Source of the DNA: DAOUAJ01 sp034433615 | GTDB lineage: Bacteria > Chloroflexota > Anaerolineae > DUEN01 | NCBI GenBank assembly: GCA_034433615.1 | Contig: DAOUAJ010000093.1 | Span: 1-10,987 of the forward strand | DNA: 10,987 nucleotides | Reading direction: 5' to 3' | Shown here: positions 6,096 through 10,987 of the stretch, one piece after another | Layout of the letters: each line of letters starts with the position of its first letter | Numbering within the stretch: position 1 is the first letter of the stretch | The notes under the pieces: generated by a model | What the model saw: the letters and a program-made list of their open reading frames with translations, nothing else | Database searches by the model: none | Told to the model about the DNA's origin: nothing | Made by a program: the position numbers and the translations under genes

Positions 6096-7784
6096 CTACT
6101 TACTGATCCATAGGTTCTCGTACCAGGAGCGGAAGACCACGGGCACATAGCCCTTGACTTCGTTGCGGAAGACCACGACGGACTTGGCCCATACTACTGG
6201 GATGCGGGCGACATCCTCGTGGATCAACACTTCAGCTTCCTGGTAAAGCTTCTCCCGTTTGGCAGGATCTGCCTCGATGCGGCCCTGGATCAGAAGCTCC
6301 GCCACCTTATCGTTGGCGTAGCAGTCCTCCTTCTTGGGCTGACCGATGGGATGGTAGAAGTGCCAGCCCAGGTAGTTGTCTGGGTCACCGTTGTCAGAGC
6401 CCCACCCCAGCATCCACATGGGGAACTTGCCTTCGTTGCGATCGTCCAGGTACGCGCCCCAGTCCTCGGTCTTGAGGTTAACCTTGATCCCTACCTTGGC
6501 CAGGTCGGCTGCGATGGCCTCGCCGATGGCCTTGGAGTCGGGGAAGTAGCCACGGATGACCGGGATGTACCAGAAGTCGGTCTCGAAGCCGTCAGGCAAT
6601 CCCGCCTTGGCCAACAGCTCCTTAGCCAGCTCCGGGTTGTATTCGTAGGGCTTGACGTCCGGGTTTGAGCCCAGGATGGCCGGGGGCTGGAAGGAGCCAG
6701 CCAGTTCGCCAAACTTGCCGTAGAACGGCTCAATCAAAGCTGCCCAGTTCACAGCATGAGCGACCGCTTTGCGCACCTCCAGTTTGTCGAAGGGCGGGGT
6801 GCACTGCTGGAAGGCGATGTACCCCGTGCTCAGGGCTGGCCGCGTGTAGACGGTGATGTTGGGATCGGCCTCAGCCGCCGGCAGGTCGGTCTGGGCCAGA
6901 TCAGCTTGCTGGACCGTGCCAGCCTGCAGCTCGGCGAAGCGGGCGGAGTTATCGGGGATAGAGCGGAAGATGATGCGAGCCAGCCGCGGCGGGCCACCCC
7001 ACCACTCGTTGTTGCGCTCGAGGGTGATGTGGTCATCGGGAATCCATTCTACAAATTTAAAGGGTCCTGTGCCCACGATGGTGCCTGCCGCCGTGCCGTA
7101 CTTGTCGCCTTGCTCCATCACGACCTTCGGGTCGTTCATGGAGAAGACACCGCATAGCGAGAGTTTGGCCAGCAACACCGACGAGGGTTGTCTCAGCTTG
7201 ATCTGGACGGTGTACTCGTCAATGACCTGGACATCGTCAATGGCCGACTCCTCGCCGAACTCGGCATCATAATACTCGAAAACGCGGCCAAAGCGATAGG
7301 GATGATTCGGGTCGCGCCAGCGGTCTATGTTCCATTTCACGACCTCCGCATTGAAGGGATCACCGTTATGGAACTTGACGCCTTTGCGCAGATGGAAGAT
7401 CCAGGTCTGGCTATCCTCCGTCTCCCAGGATTCAGCCAGCCACGGGATGGGCTTGGTGGTGATGCCTTCCTGACGAATCAGGGGTTCCATGACTTCGCAG
7501 ATCACGCGCCACGATTCGCCATCGGTAGCCGGGCCAGCGTCCAGGATCACGGAGTCACCACCACGGCCGACGACAAGCGTCCCGCTTAACTCTTCGGGCG
7601 CGGGCGTCACTTCGGGCGTGACCTCCACCTTGACCTCTACGATCTTTTCGACCGTCACGGGGACTTCCTTCTCGACGACAACCGTCTCCTTGACAACGAC
7701 GGTCTGAGGCGTAGCGGCCGCGCAGGCGGTCAAGGCCAGGGCCGCCACGATCAACAAGGCGATGACAAACCAATGTCGTTGCAT
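6096..7784 (-). CDS. Family-5 extracellular solute-binding lipoprotein of a peptide-type ABC importer
   Basis: The external binding protein that captures substrate (probably peptides) and delivers it to the two permeases encoded next. The 562-residue protein has a lipoprotein signal: Arg3, a hydrophobic core at about 6-17, and lipobox LTAC with lipidated Cys21. A Val/Glu/Lys-rich linker (about 28-66) follows. The family-5 fold spans about 68-562, with the signature region WLAESWETED then WIFHLRKGVKFHNGDPFNAE at about 114-147, and it ends LWISK. The ATG at 7784 has AGGAGGAG six bases upstream. It is the first gene of the minus-strand run, below a near-consensus promoter. The binding site is too divergent to name the ligand by eye; nickel or sugar ligands remain possible. 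Confidence 0.94.
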   Translation of the reverse strand: MQRHWFVIALLIVAALALTACAAATPQTVVVKETVVVEKEVPVTVEKIVEVKVEVTPEVTPAPEELSGTLVVGRGGDSVILDAGPATDGESWRVICEVMEPLIRQEGITTKPIPWLAESWETEDSQTWIFHLRKGVKFHNGDPFNAEVVKWNIDRWRDPNHPYRFGRVFEYYDAEFGEESAIDDVQVIDEYTVQIKLRQPSSVLLAKLSLCGVFSMNDPKVVMEQGDKYGTAAGTIVGTGPFKFVEWIPDDHITLERNNEWWGGPPRLARIIFRSIPDNSARFAELQAGTVQQADLAQTDLPAAEADPNITVYTRPALSTGYIAFQQCTPPFDKLEVRKAVAHAVNWAALIEPFYGKFGELAGSFQPPAILGSNPDVKPYEYNPELAKELLAKAGLPDGFETDFWYIPVIRGYFPDSKAIGEAIAADLAKVGIKVNLKTEDWGAYLDDRNEGKFPMWMLGWGSDNGDPDNYLGWHFYHPIGQPKKEDCYANDKVAELLIQGRIEADPAKREKLYQEAEVLIHEDVARIPVVWAKSVVVFRNEVKGYVPVVFRSWYENLWISK

Positions 7785-7935
7785 CTTGCTCCTCCTATCG
7801 GATGATGAGATGAAAGGGGCAAACGAGGCTACTTAGAAATCTGGCTAACGGACGGTCGGCCGATGGCTGCCCAGGCCAGGCGAACCAGTGGGCATCACCT
7901 CCACGAAGCTCATGAGCGCGCGAAATTGTCATCCC

Positions 7936-7944
7936 AGTATAACA
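7936..7944 (-). promoter_or_regulatory. Possible extended -10 promoter for the transporter operon
   Basis: On the minus strand TGTTATACT matches the extended -10 pattern TGnTATAAT. No good -35 is found at 16-18 bases. The resulting leader before the binding-protein start would be about 145 bases. Confidence 0.4.
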
Positions 7945-8014
7945 CATTTTCGCTCGGAGAGCATGACGTTGGTGAATCAGATCAACAATGCCCCACCTTT
8001 CTGTAGCTGGACGC

Positions 8015-8057
8015 CTCCCCTTACTGTTAGCCTGAAGCGACAGGCCTTTGGGGGGAG
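8015..8057. other. Imperfect hairpin in the transporter leader
   Basis: CTCCCC (8015-8020) pairs with GGGGAG (8052-8057), and inside it GCCTG (8030-8034) pairs with CAGGC (8041-8045) around a six-base loop. It lies about 40 bases downstream of the predicted minus-strand transcription start. A regulatory role is possible but unproven. Confidence 0.35.
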
Positions 8058-8103
8058 AGCCAGCAGCAAAACCAGAGATAAGGCGTAGGGCACATTATCA
8101 ACT

Positions 8104-8131
8104 AGTATAGCAAAGTTGCCGGTGTTGTCAA
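8104..8131 (-). promoter_or_regulatory. Near-consensus housekeeping promoter driving the transporter run
   Basis: On the minus strand TTGACA (8131-8126) is followed after 16 bases by TATACT (8109-8104). The predicted start of transcription is near 8097, giving a leader of about 310 bases before the binding-protein ATG at 7784. The -35 matches consensus fully and the -10 matches five of six. An imperfect inverted repeat, AACTC (8130-8134) and GAGTT (8143-8147), overlaps its upstream edge and could be an operator. Confidence 0.7.
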
Positions 8132-8264
8132 CTCATCACAGCGAGTTAAGCCCTGACTCCAGAATAGAGCCGCTGCCAAAACTGGATTGCGACCTTCCAG
8201 GCTGCCTTGCTACGTTGCTCCTGATGACCGACAATCCTGCTCCAATGACGAGTGGCTCAATCGT

Positions 8265-8294
8265 TTGACATAGTATACCATTCCGTAGTAAGAT
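8265..8294 (+). promoter_or_regulatory. Possible promoter for the phosphatidyltransferase-sigma operon
   Basis: TTGACA (8265-8270), an 18-base spacer and TAAGAT (8289-8294), placing the transcription start near 8301, about 87 bases before the ATG at 8388. The -35 is perfect but the -10 matches only four of six. Confidence 0.5.
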
Positions 8295-8387
8295 TATCTA
8301 GCAAAGGATGATCGGGCCGGGGCTTTTCAACACCCTTGTCAATCGGCGACTGCTGAAATCGTCTGCTACTTGTGGAGCAAGCAACCC

Positions 8388-8978
8388 ATGTTGACCAATC
8401 TCGGCCGACAACTGTTGGCCAGCATCCTGATCCCCATTGCTAACTTTATCCGCTGGACGGGCATCTCGCCCAATCTCGTCACCTTTATTGGATTCTGCCT
8501 GACCATCGTTGCTGCCACCCTGATGGCTCGTGGCCAGTTTCTGGCAGCCGGCTGCATCCTGTTCGTCAGTGGCATCTTCGATGCTTTAGACGGCACCCTG
8601 GCACGCGTGACCGGTCGTATGAGCCGCTACGGTGCTTTCCTGGATTCCACGTTAGATCGCTATTCAGAGGCGATCGCCCTCCTGGGGTTGCTCCTTTACT
8701 ACTCCCGGGCAGGAAGCTGGCTCGAGACGACTTTGATCTACATCACCCTTGTGGGATCGCTGCTGGTCAGCTACACACGGGCAAGGGCAGAAGGGATCGG
8801 CGTGACGTGCAAGGTGGGAATTTTCACGCGGGCAGAGCGATGGATAGTCCTGGTGTTGGGATTATTATCTGGCCAGGTGCGACTCGCCCTGTGGATACTG
8901 GCCATCTTCTCCAACCTGACCGCTCTGCAGCGGATTTACGCTGTATGGCGGGCCACCGGTGGCGAACGAGGCGGCTGA
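8388..8978 (+). CDS. CDP-alcohol phosphatidyltransferase family membrane enzyme
   Basis: An integral membrane enzyme that transfers a phosphatidyl group from a CDP-lipid to an alcohol acceptor in phospholipid synthesis. The 196-residue protein carries the complete family signature DxxDGxxARx8Gx3Dx3D at 65-90 (Asp65, Asp68, Gly69, Ala72, Arg73, Gly82, Asp86, Asp90); the aspartates bind the catalytic metals. An NLVTFIGF block (29-36) precedes it, and SYTRARAEG (128-136) resembles the acceptor-side motif of phosphatidylinositol-phosphate synthases. Hydrophobic segments lie at about 10-22, 30-47, 50-64, 93-106, 115-129, 151-162 and 166-182. The ATG at 8388 has GGAG ten bases upstream; a TTG at 8370 in the same frame is a weaker alternative. 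The acceptor (inositol phosphate, glycerol phosphate or other) cannot be fixed by eye. Confidence 0.93.
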   Translation: MLTNLGRQLLASILIPIANFIRWTGISPNLVTFIGFCLTIVAATLMARGQFLAAGCILFVSGIFDALDGTLARVTGRMSRYGAFLDSTLDRYSEAIALLGLLLYYSRAGSWLETTLIYITLVGSLLVSYTRARAEGIGVTCKVGIFTRAERWIVLVLGLLSGQVRLALWILAIFSNLTALQRIYAVWRATGGERGG

Positions 8979-8983
8979 GCATT

Positions 8984-8990
8984 GGGAGAG
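8984..8990 (+). promoter_or_regulatory. Shine-Dalgarno site deciding the sigma factor GTG start
   Basis: GGGAGAG ends eight bases before the GTG at 8999 and lies just after the phosphatidyltransferase stop (8976-8978). It selects this GTG over the ATG far upstream at 8807 and over the internal ATG at 9047. Confidence 0.7.
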
Positions 8991-8998
8991 AACTGATC

Positions 8999-9595
8999 GT
9001 GCCCTTTGAGGCTGAGCTACGTCCTGTGAAAGTGCAGGCTCCTGTCATGTTAGCGGGCGAAGACGCCAAATTACTTAATGAAGCCAAAGCCTTCGATGCG
9101 GCTGCACTGAGCACGATCTATGATCGTTACGAGGGCAGAATCTACAGTTACGTCTACCATCGTGTCGGTGACGCGCAGGTGGCCGAAGATCTGACAGCGC
9201 AAGTCTTTCTGCGCATGTTGGAAGCTATACAAAACGAGAACGCCTGGCAATCCTCCTTTTCCGGTTGGCTCTATCGGATTGCTCACAATCTGGTGATTGA
9301 TCATTACCGTCGCCGGGCTCGTTTAACCCACATTTCACTGGACGAGGCGCCTGTTCTCCTCGCCGAGAATATGGATCCCCAACAGACAGCAGAACGCCGA
9401 CTCCAGGGTGAGCGAGTCCGGAGAGCCATCAACCGGCTGACCGAAGAACAAGCCCAAATCGTCAGTCTGCGCTTTCTTGAGGGTCTCAGCATTGCTGAAG
9501 TAGCCGACATAACAGGTAAGACGGAAGGAGCAGTGAAGGCACTGCAGTACAGGGCGCTCACATCTTTACGCCGCTTGCTGGATTATGAACTATGA
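8999..9595 (+). CDS. ECF-type RNA polymerase sigma factor
   Basis: A small extracytoplasmic-function sigma-70 factor of 198 residues. Region 2 spans about 37-107: YDRYEGRIYSYVYHRVGD, then AEDLTAQVFLRML (core binding) and FSGWLYRIAHNLVIDHYRRR (promoter -10 contact). Region 4 spans about 138-192, with LTEEQAQIVSLRFLEGLS leading into a helix-turn-helix at about 162-188 (IAEVADITGKTEGAVKALQYRA) for the -35 contact. The short length and absence of region 3 fit the ECF class. The open frame extends upstream to 8807 but overlaps the phosphatidyltransferase; GTG 8999 with a good Shine-Dalgarno gives a normal N-terminus. The stop overlaps the next gene by ATGA, a sign of translational coupling to a membrane partner that probably controls it. 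Confidence 0.93.
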   Translation: MPFEAELRPVKVQAPVMLAGEDAKLLNEAKAFDAAALSTIYDRYEGRIYSYVYHRVGDAQVAEDLTAQVFLRMLEAIQNENAWQSSFSGWLYRIAHNLVIDHYRRRARLTHISLDEAPVLLAENMDPQQTAERRLQGERVRRAINRLTEEQAQIVSLRFLEGLSIAEVADITGKTEGAVKALQYRALTSLRRLLDYEL

Positions 9596-10987
9596 ACGAT
9601 ACATCTGCTCGCGATAACATCTTACAGGAATGCATCAACCGCCTGGAGAATGGCGAGACGATCCAGGACTGCCTGACGCATTATCCAGAGCATGCAGCCG
9701 AGCTGGCCACCTTGCTAAGAACTGTGACAGCCCTGCGATCCATTGCTGCCCCCCCTCCCCCTCGATCGGAGGCAGGCCGGGCAGCCGCTCGGGCCACGTT
9801 TCTGGTCGCGGTTGAGCGTCAGCAGAAGCGGTTAGCGGTATCAGCGCCGGCCCCAGCGCGAAGCTGGATCTCCTGGCTCGGTCGGCCCCTCCAGCTTCCG
9901 CGTTGGGCCCCGGCACTGGGTGCTTTGCTCCTGGCCATGCTATTGATCAGGGCCACGATGTTCGCCTCTGTTTCTAGCCTTCCTGGCGATCCGCTCTACT
10001 CCATCAAATTGGTCGGCGAGCGGTTGCGGCTTGTGTTGACCCGAGACGAAGTGCAACGGGCCAGCCTGGAGGCACACTTTGAGGAGCGGCGGCGGCAGGA
10101 AGCACAAATGGTTGTGAAGCTTAAACGGCCAGCGCGGCTGTACTTTTCCGGAGTCACTGATGAGGTGACGTCCGAGATTTTACGTATCGGCGGACTGGTT
10201 GTTCACTTCAAGGAAGGGGTGACTCAGACCAAAGGCGCGTTAAGGGTAGGATATGCTGTTCAGGTTATCGCGGTCTCTTCAGGCACGGGTGACTTGACGG
10301 CTCTGGAAGTGCAAGTGATGGGGATACCGACACCCCAACCTGTGCCAACACCGGCCGACACGTCAACGGTCGCACCCACGCCCAGGCCAACCCCAACGCG
10401 AGCGACCAGATTGCGCCCCCAGGAGCCCCAACGCCGGACGAACATCGTCCCGCCCGCTACACCGACAGCATTACCCACACCTACGCTGCCGCGCGAGCGG
10501 GTTCTGCCCACCCCTGCTGCAGTGACGACCCCTTCACCAGAGACACCGACAGTTGTGATCACAGCACTCCCCACGCCTGAGATAACACCAGCAGTTACGG
10601 GTACTCCTACAGAAGAGCGCCTCCTGCCCACATCCACCATGGTAATGATGCCTTCACCAGAGACACCGACGGTTGGGGCCACAACGCCCCCCTCACCTGA
10701 AGTGACGCCGGTGGTCACGGGTACTCCCACTGAAGGGCGTCCTCTGCCTACCCATACGCCGCCGGAGACGACGACTGCGCCCACCGTAGGGCCGGTTGAG
10801 GATACCCCCACTCCTGTGGTGGAGACCCCGCCGACATGGCCTCCCGCCGAGGCCACTCCGACAGCGGCTCCCACTGTGCCACCGCTGGTAGAACCTACTG
10901 CCACACCCGTTCCACCGCCGGCCGAGCCTACCGCGACCCCTGTGCCAACGCCTGCACCACCGCCGCCACCCACTCAGCCGGTCCGTG
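9592..10987 (+). CDS. Single-pass membrane protein, putative sigma regulator, DUF5667/DUF5666-like with Pro/Thr-rich tail, 3' end cut by window
   Basis: At least 465 residues, running off the right edge. Residues 1-50 are a short helical module with LENGETIQDCLTHYPEHAAELATLLRT, common in proteins encoded beside ECF sigma factors in Chloroflexota. A membrane helix lies at about 105-127 (unusually with Arg120 inside). SLPGDPLYSIKLVGERLRL (129-147) and the following helix to about 176 match the DUF5667 pattern; residues 184-243 resemble a DUF5666 beta domain. From 244 on the protein is rich in Pro and Thr, with a 40-residue tandem duplication, likely an extended wall-spanning stalk. The N-terminus should be cytoplasmic and the rest outside. 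The ATGA overlap with the sigma gene suggests an anti-sigma role, but no zinc anti-sigma HxxxCxxC motif is present. The function is an inference. Confidence 0.85.
   Translation, partial: MNDTSARDNILQECINRLENGETIQDCLTHYPEHAAELATLLRTVTALRSIAAPPPPRSEAGRAAARATFLVAVERQQKRLAVSAPAPARSWISWLGRPLQLPRWAPALGALLLAMLLIRATMFASVSSLPGDPLYSIKLVGERLRLVLTRDEVQRASLEAHFEERRRQEAQMVVKLKRPARLYFSGVTDEVTSEILRIGGLVVHFKEGVTQTKGALRVGYAVQVIAVSSGTGDLTALEVQVMGIPTPQPVPTPADTSTVAPTPRPTPTRATRLRPQEPQRRTNIVPPATPTALPTPTLPRERVLPTPAAVTTPSPETPTVVITALPTPEITPAVTGTPTEERLLPTSTMVMMPSPETPTVGATTPPSPEVTPVVTGTPTEGRPLPTHTPPETTTAPTVGPVEDTPTPVVETPPTWPPAEATPTAAPTVPPLVEPTATPVPPPAEPTATPVPTPAPPPPPTQPVR
10502..10741 (+). repeat. 120-bp in-frame tandem duplication within the Pro/Thr-rich region
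   Basis: Two adjacent 120-base units (about 10502-10621 and 10622-10741) align without gaps. The longest identical stretch is 20 bases at 10531-10550 and 10651-10670, and most other differences are scattered. Each encodes a 40-residue block with PSPETPTV, then a PEVTP/PEITP-like motif, VTGTPTE and a closing LPT. A shorter repeat, EPTATPVP, occurs twice near 10888-10950. Confidence 0.85.

Larger units (their letters stand above)
7785..8387. other. 603-bp divergent non-coding region
   Basis: This gap separates the left-facing transporter run from the right-facing lipid/sigma operon. It holds a near-consensus minus-strand promoter, a second possible minus-strand extended -10, a weaker plus-strand promoter and an imperfect hairpin in the transporter leader. 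The open frame at 7888-8088 (66 codons) lacks a convincing ribosome site and any recognisable protein character. The 7-base repeats of the other gaps are not clearly present; GGCTAAC and GGCTGCC near 7840-7870 are at most eroded remnants. No known riboswitch was recognised. Confidence 0.7.

Noticed and set aside
7888..8088. A 66-codon open frame on the plus strand in the divergent region
   Set aside because: No convincing ribosome site, mixed composition, no recognisable protein features, and it lies over the predicted transporter promoter leader.
7785..8097. Glycine riboswitch in the leader of the minus-strand run
   Set aside because: It would fit a gcv-linked operon, but the conserved glycine aptamer blocks were not found, and gcvT lies far downstream.
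8807..8998. An N-terminal extension of the sigma factor frame from the ATG at 8807
   Set aside because: It overlaps the phosphatidyltransferase out of frame and does not look like sigma sequence; GTG 8999 has a good Shine-Dalgarno site.
10260..10973. A 237-codon Gly/Val-rich open frame on the minus strand
   Set aside because: It is the antisense image of Pro/Thr-rich codons (Pro/Thr codons read backwards as Gly/Gly-Val types); no start context or domain supports it, and the plus frame continues a clear domain protein.

Overview
The window looks like a GC-rich bacterial chromosome, most likely from the phylum Chloroflexota. The support is indirect: a two-subunit glycine dehydrogenase (GcvPA type), a peptide-binding lipoprotein with a Val/Glu/Lys linker after the lipobox as often seen in that phylum, and an ECF sigma factor followed by a DUF5667-type membrane protein with a Pro/Thr-rich tail. 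No phylogenetic marker gene is present, so the assignment is an inference.

Positions 1-7784 hold one run of minus-strand genes, read from right to left: a family-5 substrate-binding lipoprotein (dppA/oppA-like), two dipeptide-type ABC permeases (dppB-like, dppC-like), an M28 metallo-aminopeptidase, and the glycine cleavage genes gcvT, gcvH and gcvPA (cut by the left edge). A plausible combined role is peptide uptake, cleavage to amino acids, and oxidation of glycine to CO2, ammonia and a one-carbon unit on tetrahydrofolate. The transporter ATPases, gcvPB and the lipoamide dehydrogenase are not in the window.

Every gap in that run (773-820, 1246-1320, 2461-2495, 3872-3892, 4825-4940, 5981-6061) contains short degenerate tandem repeats with a 7-base period, using a different word in each gap. 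Several gaps pair the word with its own reverse complement, making long hairpins. This is the most unusual feature here and recalls the heptamer STRR repeats of cyanobacteria.

Positions 7785-8387 are a divergent non-coding region. A near-consensus sigma-A type promoter (TTGACA-N16-TATACT) faces left toward the transporter, and a weaker one faces right.

Positions 8388-10987 hold a plus-strand operon: a CDP-alcohol phosphatidyltransferase (membrane lipid synthesis), an ECF sigma factor 20 bases later, and, overlapping its stop by ATGA, a single-pass membrane protein with a cytoplasmic N-terminus, DUF5667-like and DUF5666-like extracytoplasmic parts, and a long Pro/Thr-rich tail running off the right edge. 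This resembles an envelope-sensing sigma/regulator pair linked to a lipid-synthesis gene.
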